Shown here: piece by piece, positions 1-7,504 of the stretch
Numbering within the stretch: the first letter of the stretch is position 1
How the letters are laid out: every line of letters starts with the position of its first letter
Assembly (NCBI GenBank): GCA_023412215.1
Contig: JAEYNX010000020.1
Span: 186,001 to 250,000 of the forward strand
Direction: 5' to 3'
DNA: 64,000 nucleotides
From: Bacillota bacterium
Lineage (GTDB): Bacteria > Bacillota > Clostridia > Oscillospirales > Ruminococcaceae
Translations under genes and position numbers: made by a program
The notes under the pieces: model-generated
The model's database searches: none
What the model saw: the letters and a program-made list of their open reading frames with translations, nothing else
What the model was told of the DNA's origin: nothing

Positions 1-155
1 GCAACCGCAACCCGGTGCCCATCTTCATCCCCTGCCACCGCATTGTGGGCACGAACGGCAGCCTTACCGGCTACGCGGGCGGGCTGGATATCAAAAGCCG
101 CCTGCTCGCTCTTGAGCAGAGCGGCCTTTTGCCTGCGCCGGAGGGCGCCGTATGA
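1..155 (+). CDS. ogt: Methylated-DNA--protein-cysteine methyltransferase, C-terminal fragment
   Basis: The gene enters from outside the window; its reading frame begins at nt 3. It carries the PCHR active-site motif (nt 30-41), whose cysteine accepts the alkyl group from O6-alkylguanine or O4-alkylthymine in a one-shot suicide repair reaction. The following IVGTNGSLTGYAGGL stretch is the usual C-terminal domain signature of the Ogt/MGMT family. The N-terminal part is missing only because the window starts here. Its TGA overlaps the ATG of the next gene (ATGA), so the two are translationally coupled and probably form a DNA-alkylation repair operon with the glycosylase downstream. Confidence 0.9.
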   Translation, partial: NRNPVPIFIPCHRIVGTNGSLTGYAGGLDIKSRLLALEQSGLLPAPEGAV

Positions 156-805
156 GCTACGAGGGCCTGCCCGAGCTGTTCGACACGTTGCTTGCCGCCT
201 ACGGCAGGCGCCACTGGTGGCCCGCCCAAACGCCGTTTGAGATGATGGTGGGGGCTATTCTCACCCAGAACACGGCGTGGACGAATGTCGAAAAGGCCCT
301 TGAGGGCTTTGGGTCGCACCTTACCCCGCAGTTTATACTCGCGTGCGGTATAGAGGAGCTGGCGGAGATCATCCGCCCGAGCGGGTACTACAACCAGAAG
401 GCGGTGCGGCTTAAAACGCTGGCGCGCTGGTACGAGGGCTACGGCTTTGACATCGGGCAGGTAAGGGCGCAGGGGAGCGAGGCGCTGCGCGGTGAGCTGC
501 TCGGCCTAAAAGGCGTGGGGCACGAAACGGCGTATTCCATGCTGCTCTACGCGTTTGATAAGCCTTATTTTGTGGTGGACGCCTATACCCGCCGCCTGTT
601 TGAGCGGCTGGGTTACACTGTACCCAAGGCTTACGACGAGTTCCGCCTTGCCATAGAGCAGAGCATCCCGCGCGAGTTGTACCTTTACAACGAGTTCCAC
701 GCACTGATTGTGGTGCACGCCAAGGAGCGCTGCAAGGCGTCCCCCGGCTGCGCGGGCTGCCCGCTGGCACCGCGATGTAAATATGATTCCACGCCCAGGC
801 GCTGA
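152..805 (+). CDS. Endonuclease III-related DNA glycosylase (MagIII/COG2231-like)
   Basis: 217 aa HhH-GPD superfamily protein. The helix-hairpin-helix LKGVGHETA lies at residues 119-127 and the catalytic aspartate is D143 in VVDAYTRR. EndoIII has a lysine after GVGR that makes it a lyase; here that position is glutamate (E125), as in the Helicobacter 3-methyladenine glycosylase MagIII, so a monofunctional glycosylase acting on alkylated bases is the best guess. Four cysteines (C194, C200, C203, C209; spacing X5-X2-X5) can hold the usual C-terminal [4Fe-4S] cluster, although the first spacing is one shorter than in EndoIII. Overlap with the alkylguanine methyltransferase gene supports a role in alkylation repair. 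The exact substrate is inferred. Confidence 0.85.
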   Translation: MSYEGLPELFDTLLAAYGRRHWWPAQTPFEMMVGAILTQNTAWTNVEKALEGFGSHLTPQFILACGIEELAEIIRPSGYYNQKAVRLKTLARWYEGYGFDIGQVRAQGSEALRGELLGLKGVGHETAYSMLLYAFDKPYFVVDAYTRRLFERLGYTVPKAYDEFRLAIEQSIPRELYLYNEFHALIVVHAKERCKASPGCAGCPLAPRCKYDSTPRR

Positions 806-1023
806 CAAGTAAAACAGCGCCCGGACGTGGAATTTTTCTTGATAAATTTAGGAGAAGAAGATATTATTGACTTATTGGTTACGACGGCGCGATGCGGCAA
901 ACGGTGCTTCACTTCGGCAAGGGAAGCATCGCCAAAAACCAGCGAGGGCAAGGGCTTTTTGCTGCTGATGTTCCGGCAGCTCTTATGAAATTAAAACAAA
1001 AAATCTTAACGGGGGAATGAAAC

Positions 1024-1920
1024 ATGGAAAAAGGAGTCTATCTTGGCGCAACCGGCAAAAAGATACTCAAGATCGTACATATCCTTTGCTCTTCCGTCAT
1101 CTTTGGCGGGCTTGCGGCGATATTGCGGCTGCTGTTGGTTAAATCCAACGGGAATCTGGGCGACGCAACCGCCGCTGCGGACATAGGCATTCTGGAAATC
1201 TTTACGTATGGCGTGGAGTATGTCTTTTTCGTTTTGCTGGCTACCGCAGTGGTGTATGGCATCTTCACCGAGTGGGGCTTTATCTCCCACCGCTGGATCA
1301 TTGCGAAGATCGTCCTGGTCGCTGCCGTCTTCGCGGTAACCTGGGTGGGCCTTGGGCCCGCCATCGGGGGGATGGCCTCGATCTCCGACGCGGGGCTTCA
1401 TTTCACCACCATGAGCGCGCAATACCTGCAATACGAGCGGCAGGCCGTCGTGTGCACGCTCCTTGAGCTTGTCGTCATGGCGGGGCTTTTCGTCCTGTCT
1501 GTTTTAAAGCCGTGGGGCGCTACGGGCCTAAAGCTCAAACAAAAGCTCGCCCTTGCGGTGCTGCTGCCCCTCCTTGTAATCGGCACCGGCTTTGGCATCT
1601 TTAACGAGGTACGGCTTTCGGAGATGCGCAGCATGCCCATCGGAGAGGTTAACCTGCAGGCGGTTTCCGACGGCACCTACCGCGGCGAGGCGCTGGTCGG
1701 CAGCTATGTTTACAAGGTGGATGTCGAGGTAAAAGACCATACGATTGTGAACATCAAGGGTGTAGACAACCGCGAGAGCCAATACGTCACCTATGCCGAA
1801 GGGGTGTTCCGCAAAATCATTGACAAGCAGAAGGCCGATGTGGATGCCGTTACCGGGGCTACCACCACCAGCAAGGCGTTTATGAAGGCTGTGGAAAACG
1901 CCATAAACGGCGCAAAATAA
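1024..1920 (+). CDS. Membrane protein with C-terminal covalently flavinylated FMN-binding domain
   Basis: 298 aa. The N-terminal 190 residues form about four to five hydrophobic helices resembling a DUF2269-like membrane module. Residues about 205-298 are an FMN_bind domain ending in DAVTGATTTS (residues 274-283), the motif in which ApbE flavin transferase attaches FMN to a threonine through a phosphodiester bond. Such proteins move electrons at or outside the membrane (Rnf/Nqr-like and extracellular electron transfer systems). It stands alone, not in an rnf operon, and no apbE lies in the window. The start follows a weak GGGGGAA ribosome site. Function as an electron carrier is inferred from the domain. 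Confidence 0.85.
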   Translation: MEKGVYLGATGKKILKIVHILCSSVIFGGLAAILRLLLVKSNGNLGDATAAADIGILEIFTYGVEYVFFVLLATAVVYGIFTEWGFISHRWIIAKIVLVAAVFAVTWVGLGPAIGGMASISDAGLHFTTMSAQYLQYERQAVVCTLLELVVMAGLFVLSVLKPWGATGLKLKQKLALAVLLPLLVIGTGFGIFNEVRLSEMRSMPIGEVNLQAVSDGTYRGEALVGSYVYKVDVEVKDHTIVNIKGVDNRESQYVTYAEGVFRKIIDKQKADVDAVTGATTTSKAFMKAVENAINGAK

Positions 1921-1951
1921 GCCTTTCGGGTCACACTTATATAATACAAAA

Positions 1952-1992
1952 GGCCCTCTCTTAAACCGCGGTTTAAGAGAGGGCCCGCTTTT
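1952..1992. terminator. Bidirectional terminator, perfect 34-bp palindrome
   Basis: Positions 1952-1985 form a perfect palindrome (17-bp arms ending GGCCCTCTC/GAGAGGGCC) with a CTTTT tail on the plus side and AAAA before it, which is a T run on the minus side. It sits between the convergent flavinylated protein and purine permease genes and can stop transcription from both. Confidence 0.9.
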
Positions 1993-2001
1993 AATGTACG
2001 A

Positions 2002-3459
2002 TCAGGTTAAAGCCGCCACAACAAAGTTTAGGATAAATAAGATCGCGGACACCCAAAGGATGGGATGAACCTCTTTGATCTTGCCCTTGCAGAGCTTTAT
2101 GAGGCAGTAGAAGATAAAGGCGGTAGCGATACCGTAAGAGATGTTGTAGCAAAATGCCATAAATGCGGCGGCAAAGAACGCGGGAACAGCTTCTTCAAAG
2201 TCGTCCCACTTGATGTTCTTGAAGGCGGACATCATCATTACGCCAACCACGATCAGTGCGGGAGCGGTAGCAGCCGCAGGAACCAGACCGGCGATCGGTG
2301 CGAGCAGGATGCAGAGTATGAACAGAACGGCGGTAACCACGCTGGTAAGGCCGGTGCGGCCGCCTGCGCCGATACCGGCAGCGCTCTCAACGTAGGTGGT
2401 GGTATTGGAGGTACCGAAGATAGCGCCGATGGAGGTGGCGATAGAGTCAGCGAACAGGGCCTTGTCCATCTTGGACTTAAAGCCGGTGCTGTTCTCAAGA
2501 GCCTTCTGGTCTTCCTCACTGAAGATACCGCTGCGACGGCCGGTGCCGATGAAGGTACCGATGGTGTCGAAGGTATCGGAAAGGCTGAACGCAAAGATGG
2601 TAACTAAAACAAGAGGAATCTTGGCGGGGTCTGCAAACAGGGAGCCCATGCCGTCAGCACTGAACGCGGCGCCGAAGGTGGTGCCAAGGTCAGCGAAAGA
2701 GGAACCGAGGGTATCAAACGAAATGGAAGCGGCGCTTACATCAACAATACCCATGGGGATACCGATGATGGTGGTGGCGATAATGCCGATTAAGATCGCG
2801 CCTTTTACATTCAGTATCAGCAGAACCACGGTGACGATTAAGCCGATGATGGCGAGCAGTACGCCCATGGTGTTGAAATCAACCAGCGCGGGAACGATGC
2901 CGCCGTTGGTTACCGCCGAGAAGATACCGGTGAAGGTGCCGTCTGCAGTAAAGGGCTGGCCGTTAACCGAAACAAGGTTAGTGTTGTCGGAGGTAAACTG
3001 AATAAGGTTTGCGTTCTTCACGCCGATGTAGGCGATAAAGATACCGATACCGCCGCCGATGGCGTTCTGAATGCTTTCGGGGATGGCCTTGATGATGCTC
3101 TTGCGGATCTTGGTAACGGTGATAATGATGTTAACAATACCGCAGATGAATACCATGGCCAGCGCCTGCTGCCAGGTAAAGCCGAGGCCGAAGCATACGG
3201 TGAAGGTGAATAACGCGTTTAAGCCCATGCCGGGAGCCTGCGCGTAAGGAACGTTCGCAAAAAGGCCCATCACCAGCGTGCCAACCGCCGCACTGATAAT
3301 TGTTGCAAGGAATACGGCGTTCCACGGCATACCCGTTTTGGAAAGGATATTGGGGTTTACAAAGATGATGTAAACCATGGCGAAGAACGTGGTAAAGCCT
3401 GCAAGAATCTCGGTAGAAACCTTGGTGCCGTTCTCCTTGAGTTTGAAGAATCGCTCCAT
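2002..3459 (-). CDS. NCS2-family purine permease (AzgA/PbuG-like)
   Basis: 485 aa, polytopic (12-14 hydrophobic segments). The N-terminus (ERFFKLKENGTKVSTEILAG, then FFAMVYIIFVNPNIL) and APGMGLNALFTF are hallmarks of the AzgA/PbuG/PbuO branch of nucleobase:cation symporters, which import adenine, guanine or hypoxanthine. The length is normal for the family. The start is supported by an AGGAGG ribosome site. It is a single-gene unit with its own promoter at 3545-3574. The untranslated leader has a stem-loop, but I do not see the conserved core of a purine riboswitch. The exact base transported cannot be told from sequence. Confidence 0.9.
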   Translation of the reverse strand: MERFFKLKENGTKVSTEILAGFTTFFAMVYIIFVNPNILSKTGMPWNAVFLATIISAAVGTLVMGLFANVPYAQAPGMGLNALFTFTVCFGLGFTWQQALAMVFICGIVNIIITVTKIRKSIIKAIPESIQNAIGGGIGIFIAYIGVKNANLIQFTSDNTNLVSVNGQPFTADGTFTGIFSAVTNGGIVPALVDFNTMGVLLAIIGLIVTVVLLILNVKGAILIGIIATTIIGIPMGIVDVSAASISFDTLGSSFADLGTTFGAAFSADGMGSLFADPAKIPLVLVTIFAFSLSDTFDTIGTFIGTGRRSGIFSEEDQKALENSTGFKSKMDKALFADSIATSIGAIFGTSNTTTYVESAAGIGAGGRTGLTSVVTAVLFILCILLAPIAGLVPAAATAPALIVVGVMMMSAFKNIKWDDFEEAVPAFFAAAFMAFCYNISYGIATAFIFYCLIKLCKGKIKEVHPILWVSAILFILNFVVAALT

Positions 3460-3487
3460 CTTATTTCCTCCTGTTTTTTAAAAGGTA

Positions 3488-3525
3488 AAGGATTACGCAA
3501 GCGCTCAGTATGCCCGGTAATCCTT
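3488..3525 (-). promoter_or_regulatory. Leader stem-loop upstream of the purine permease
   Basis: Arms AAGGATTAC (3488-3496) and GTAATCCTT (3517-3525) enclose a 20-nt loop in the 5' untranslated RNA of the permease. The sequence lacks the conserved purine-riboswitch loops, so its role is unknown; attenuation or protein binding are possible. Confidence 0.4.
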
Positions 3526-3544
3526 CACATTATTTATTGATTTC

Positions 3545-3574
3545 ATTATACTTCATGTGTTAAAAGAAAATCAA
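3545..3574 (-). promoter_or_regulatory. Probable sigma-A promoter of the purine permease
   Basis: On the minus strand, TTGATT (3569-3574) and TATAAT (3545-3550) are 18 bp apart. This gives a leader of about 75-80 nt that contains the stem-loop at 3488-3525. Confidence 0.65.
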
Positions 3575-3707
3575 TAAATAGTTCATATTTTAAGCCCCAG
3601 GCCTCTATTTTCGGCATATTGCACGTTCTTGGCGGCGTTTTAAGTCGAAATTTTAATACTTTAGCACGAAAAAGTATTGCGATAAAGCCATTTCATGACC
3701 GATTTTG

Positions 3708-4460
3708 TCAGCGCAGCACGCCGTTTACGACGGTGAGCGTGCGGTCGCACAGCGCGCGCAGGCGCGCGGCGTCCTCGCCCGAGACCAACACCGTCAGGCC
3801 CTCGCCCTTACTTTTCTCAATAAACGCGTATACCTCGGCGCACAGCTTGGGCGAAAGGCCCATGGTCGGCTCGTCGAGCAGCAAAAGGCGCGGGCGGCTC
3901 ATCAGTGCGCGCGCGATGGCGAGCATCTGCTGCTGCCCGCCCGAGAGGGACATGGCGGCGACATTGCGCTTTTCATACAGGGCGGGGAAGAGGGTGTACA
4001 TCCGCCCGATGTCGGCTTCAACCTCCGGGTCGCGCCGGATATGCGCGCCGATGAGCAGGTTCTCGCGAACGGTGACAAGCCCGAACACGTGACGGCCCTC
4101 CGGCACCAGCGCGATGCCCAGGCGCAGCCGCTCCTGTGCGCCGAGGTCTGTGATATCCGTCATGTCAGCGCTTGCGATTGATGGCCGCTTTGGTACGCTT
4201 TCGGGTTTACCGTTTGATACCTCCACTTTTCTGTTTTGGCTTTTCTTACTCTTTGGCAGGCTTGTGCGGCCTTTGCATTCGTAACGGATGCTGCCGCTGT
4301 CTGCCTTCAGCACGCCCGCAAGCGCCAGCATCACGGTGGTTTTTCCGGCGCCGTTTACCCCCAGCAGCGCCACTGTTTCGCCATTTTGCAGCTGCAGGCT
4401 TACCTCGTGCACCGCCTTCACCTGCCCGTAGGACACGCTTAGGCCTTCTACCCTGAGCAC
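3708..4460 (-). CDS. livF: Branched-chain amino acid ABC transporter ATP-binding protein LivF
   Basis: 250 aa ATPase with Walker A GVNGAGKTT (residues 34-42), signature LSGGQQQ and Walker B LLLLDEP. LALVPEGRHVFG-type sequence is diagnostic of LivF. The start is GTG, eight bases after GGGGAGGG. Two oddities stand out. About 39 residues (61-99; nt 4164-4280), Lys/Ser-rich and lower in G+C than the flanks, interrupt the normal run GSIRYE...TDIT, and the C-terminus stops about 20 residues earlier than usual. The frame is open throughout, so the protein may still work. It is the last gene of livKHMGF, 4 bp after livG. Confidence 0.9.
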   Translation of the reverse strand: MLRVEGLSVSYGQVKAVHEVSLQLQNGETVALLGVNGAGKTTVMLALAGVLKADSGSIRYECKGRTSLPKSKKSQNRKVEVSNGKPESVPKRPSIASADMTDITDLGAQERLRLGIALVPEGRHVFGLVTVRENLLIGAHIRRDPEVEADIGRMYTLFPALYEKRNVAAMSLSGGQQQMLAIARALMSRPRLLLLDEPTMGLSPKLCAEVYAFIEKSKGEGLTVLVSGEDAARLRALCDRTLTVVNGVLR

Positions 4461-4464
4461 CCGT

Positions 4465-5199
4465 TCATCCCTCCCCGAAGATGGCGCGCTGCACTGCGGC
4501 GCCCGTGAGCACCTCCCCCGGCGTGCCGCAGGCGATCACCCTGCCCTCGTCCATGGCGCAGAGCTTGCCGCACAGGCTCTCGAGAAAAGCCATATGGTGT
4601 TCGATCAGCACCAAGGTGAGCCGGTAGCGGGCCTTTACGTCCCTCAGCAGGGCGGCGAGCTCGTAGGCCTCGGCGGTGGTAAGCCCCGCGGCGGGCTCGT
4701 CGAGGAAGAGCAGGCGGCAGCTATTCTCCGGGCCGCAGGCGCACACCAGCGCCCGGGCCAGCTCCGTCTTCTTGCGCACCCCGTAGGGCAGGCTGCTGAC
4801 TAAAGTATCCGCGCGCTCGGTTAAGCCGAGCAGACTAAGCAGGTTATCAATATTAAGATTAGTACAATTGAGTGATAATATTGCGGTTCGTATATTCTCG
4901 CGTACCGTCATCTGTTCAAACAGCCGCAGGTTTTGAAAGGTTCTGCCCACCCCCATGCGCGCGAGCTTAAAGGCGCTTGCCCCCTGCACAGGTAGCGCCC
5001 TCCCTCCGCGGCTAAGCGTGATGGTGCCGCCGTCCGGCTTCTCAAAGCCGGTAAGGATGTTAAACAGCGTGGTTTTACCGGCGCCGTTGGAGCCGATGAT
5101 GCCCAACGTCTCCTGCTCCTCCACCGCAAGGGAGACACCGTCCACCGCCGTCACGCCGCCGTAGTGTTTTTGAAGGCCTTCACAACTCAAGAGCCGCAT
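4465..5199 (-). CDS. livG: Branched-chain amino acid ABC transporter ATP-binding protein LivG
   Basis: 244 aa ATPase: Walker A GSNGAGKTT (about residue 36), GRTFQNLRLFEQMTV (the Q-loop region typical of LivG), Walker B LLFLDEPAAGL and switch histidine in IEHHM. The signature motif is unusual: SSLPYGVRKKTELARAL in place of LSGGQ, which is common for LivG. Pairs with LivF to energise the LivHM channel at the inner face of the membrane. Its start lies inside the end of livM (13-bp overlap), as expected for a tightly coupled operon. Confidence 0.92.
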   Translation of the reverse strand: MRLLSCEGLQKHYGGVTAVDGVSLAVEEQETLGIIGSNGAGKTTLFNILTGFEKPDGGTITLSRGGRALPVQGASAFKLARMGVGRTFQNLRLFEQMTVRENIRTAILSLNCTNLNIDNLLSLLGLTERADTLVSSLPYGVRKKTELARALVCACGPENSCRLLFLDEPAAGLTTAEAYELAALLRDVKARYRLTLVLIEHHMAFLESLCGKLCAMDEGRVIACGTPGEVLTGAAVQRAIFGEG

Positions 5200-6104
5200 G
5201 GGGTGCGCCCTTTCTTTGTATATTTGATGATAGTTACAACAATTAGTATTAACGCATAGAGGATCATGCGGATGTTCGCCACCCCCTGCAGCATGGCGCT
5301 GAGTGCCTCGATGAGCATGGCGGCGAGCATGGGACCGACGACCGTGCCCGCTCCGCCGATTACCACCGCGGCGAGGATATCCACCGAGCGGGCGAAGGTG
5401 AAGTCCCGCGGGCTGATGAATCCTAAGAGCCCCGCGTACAGCCCGCCCGCCAGCCCCGTTGCGGCGGCGCCCAGCGCAAAGGCCAGCAGTTTCATGCGCA
5501 TGGGGTTGATGCCCACCGAGGCGGCGGCGGTTTCGTCCTGCCCCATGGCGCGGCAGAGCACCCCGCTTTTAGAGCGCGCAAACCATAGCCCGAAGGCCCC
5601 GCACAAAAAAGCGGCGGCGTAGGAGAGCTCGGGCGTCGTAAAGCGCGGGATCTTATAAAGCCCCGCGGCCCCGCCGAGCGGCGTGAAGTTCTCAAAGAAT
5701 ACGCGCGCGATCTCGCCAAGGCCGAGGGTGGCCACCGCCAGATAATCGCCCTTTAAGCGCAGCACCACCCCGCCCACCGCGGCAGCCACCAGCGCCGCTG
5801 CCGCCACCCCGGCGAGCAACCCCAAGGCAAAACCGGCCGTCTTCAGGGAACCCGCCCCGCCCAGCATCAGCGTTACAGCGCCGCAGCCGTAGGCGCCCGC
5901 CGCCATAAACGCGGCCTGCCCGAGGCTTAACTGCCCCGCAAGGCCCACGCACAGGTCCAGCCCCGCGGCCATCAGCGCCGCCACAAACATGCGCGAAAGG
6001 ATGGCGGCGGCGTAGGCGTCGCGGTGAAGCAGCAGGGTGAGCAGCAATCCGGCTACGCCCGCGAAGATATATTGGGTGCCGGATGTCAGGCGGCGTTTTT
6101 TCAT
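5187..6104 (-). CDS. livM: Branched-chain amino acid ABC transporter permease LivM
   Basis: About 305 aa hydrophobic permease, BPD_transp_2 family. LSLGQAAFMAAGAYG and GGAGTVVGPMLAA are family-typical loops that contact LivG/F. Two ATGs are close together (6110 and 6104); the second is chosen because CGGAGA lies at a proper distance from it. It belongs to livKHMGF but is separated from livH by 479 bp of repeat-rich DNA, an unusual gap inside this operon. Confidence 0.9.
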   Translation of the reverse strand: MKKRRLTSGTQYIFAGVAGLLLTLLLHRDAYAAAILSRMFVAALMAAGLDLCVGLAGQLSLGQAAFMAAGAYGCGAVTLMLGGAGSLKTAGFALGLLAGVAAAALVAAAVGGVVLRLKGDYLAVATLGLGEIARVFFENFTPLGGAAGLYKIPRFTTPELSYAAAFLCGAFGLWFARSKSGVLCRAMGQDETAAASVGINPMRMKLLAFALGAAATGLAGGLYAGLLGFISPRDFTFARSVDILAAVVIGGAGTVVGPMLAAMLIEALSAMLQGVANIRMILYALILIVVTIIKYTKKGRTPCGS

Positions 6105-6583
6105 GTGCATTCTCCGTAATCGCCGCGGTATTCACCGCTTAGTAGGGGCGTGTTCGCCCCTTGGAACGGTCTTGACCGTTCAGCCTTATTCTCTGTGGCG
6201 GTATATCTATTGGCTGCATTGTAGGGGACGGCGTCCTCGACGTCCCGCAGATTCCGTATAATTTACGGCAGGGGCAGGGCCATGCCTTCTAAATAGGGCG
6301 AACACGCGGGTTCGCCCCTACGGCACAACGGGCGGACATTTGCGGGGGTGGATCTTTGAGCTCCCGCAAAAATCGCCGCGTGTGCTTTAGATTAAACCGC
6401 GGGCGAACACAGTTCGCCCCTACAGACTGTGTCTGTCAACGGGTGAGAAACCCGCCCACATACCGTGGATTAGGCTTTTCCACAATGGCCATTCCCTACA
6501 ACACCTTATTTTGTTGTCGCAGGGACGGGAGTTGCCCCTAATGAACCGTGGGCAAAAATTTCTCCTGCAACTTCTTACGCGCC
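6105..6583. repeat. Cluster of GTAGGG-type palindromic units between livH and livM (family A)
   Basis: This 479-bp gap holds no gene. It carries a string of short hairpins: GGGGCG/CGCCCC at 6145-6160, GGAACGGT/GACCGTT at 6163-6179, GTAGGGGACG with CGTCCC at 6221-6246, GCGAAC/GTTCGC with a CCCCTA end at 6294-6320, and GGGCGAAC/GTTCGCCC followed by CTAC at 6401-6423. Each unit has GTAGGG or its complement at one foot. The same unit type recurs at seven further loci here. It splits the liv operon, so transcription of livMGF must cross it or restart. Confidence 0.8.
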
Positions 6584-7459
6584 CTACACCCTGTCGGTGC
6601 CAGCCCTGGAGTTCATGATGCCGCCGGGGCGCAGCAGCAGAAAGGCGATCAGCAGCACGAACGACACCATATCCTTGGTGGCGGTGCCGAGCGTCGCCCC
6701 CGCGAACGCCTCGGCCAGCCCCAGCGCGAACCCGCCCAGCACCGCGCCCGGTACGCTGCCGATGCCGCCGATTACTGCCGCGGCAAACGCCTTGAGCCCC
6801 GGGGTAAGCCCCATGAGCGGAGAGACCAGATACATCGAGCCGTACACCACCCCCGCGATGCCCGCAAGCGCCGAGCCCGCTACAAACGCGAGGCTCACCG
6901 CGCGCTTTTCGTAGATGCCGCAGAGGCTGGCGGCGGTTTTGTCATCCGCCACCGCGCGCATCGCCCGCCCCGCCCGTGTGTGCTTGAGCAGCAGCTCGAG
7001 CGCCGCCGTGAGCGCCGCACAGAGCAGCAGGGCGGTGAGCTTGGAGACCGGCAGCGCCACTGCGCCGAGGCGCACCACCCCGCCGGTGTAGCCGAAGGGG
7101 TACACGCGAGCCCCCGCCCCGAAGGCGAGCATGGCGGTATACTGTAACAGCAGTGAGATACCGAGCGCCACCACCATCAGCGGCATGCCCCTGGCCCCGT
7201 AAAGCGGCCGGTAGCCGAAGCGCTCGATGAGTAGCCCTAGGCAGGCGCACACCCCCGCCGAGACCCCCGCGGCGGCGATAACCCCCAGATGCAGGTGTTC
7301 GGCGCAGAGGTAGCCGACGTAGGCGCCCGCCATCATCACATCGCAATGCGCGAAGTTAAAGAGCCGCAGTACCCCGAATACCAATGTATACCCCAATGCG
7401 ATGAGGGCGTAAACGGCGCCGACCGCAAGGCCGTTTACCAGCTGCTCCACCCAGCCCAT
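6584..7459 (-). CDS. livH: Branched-chain amino acid ABC transporter permease LivH
   Basis: 291 aa hydrophobic permease. The N-terminus WVEQLVNGLAVGAVYALIALGYTLVFG is close to family consensus, and FAAAVIGGIGSVPGAVLGGFALGLAE is the cytoplasmic coupling loop. Forms the channel with LivM. The start has GAGGTGAG at a good distance. It lies 45 bp downstream of livK and ends with RAGTDRV, a normal length. Confidence 0.92.
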   Translation of the reverse strand: MGWVEQLVNGLAVGAVYALIALGYTLVFGVLRLFNFAHCDVMMAGAYVGYLCAEHLHLGVIAAAGVSAGVCACLGLLIERFGYRPLYGARGMPLMVVALGISLLLQYTAMLAFGAGARVYPFGYTGGVVRLGAVALPVSKLTALLLCAALTAALELLLKHTRAGRAMRAVADDKTAASLCGIYEKRAVSLAFVAGSALAGIAGVVYGSMYLVSPLMGLTPGLKAFAAAVIGGIGSVPGAVLGGFALGLAEAFAGATLGTATKDMVSFVLLIAFLLLRPGGIMNSRAGTDRV

Positions 7460-7504
7460 CGGCCGCTCACCTCAAATCTTGTAGTTTCACCTGCTGTGTA
7501 GGGC

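Noticed and set aside
3655..3679. AATACTTT/AAAGTATT as the liv operon terminator
   Set aside because: The stem is short and AT-only, and lacks a T run on the minus strand; not convincing.
3460..3707. Purine riboswitch before the permease
   Set aside because: The conserved loops and three-way junction core were not found, only one stem-loop.
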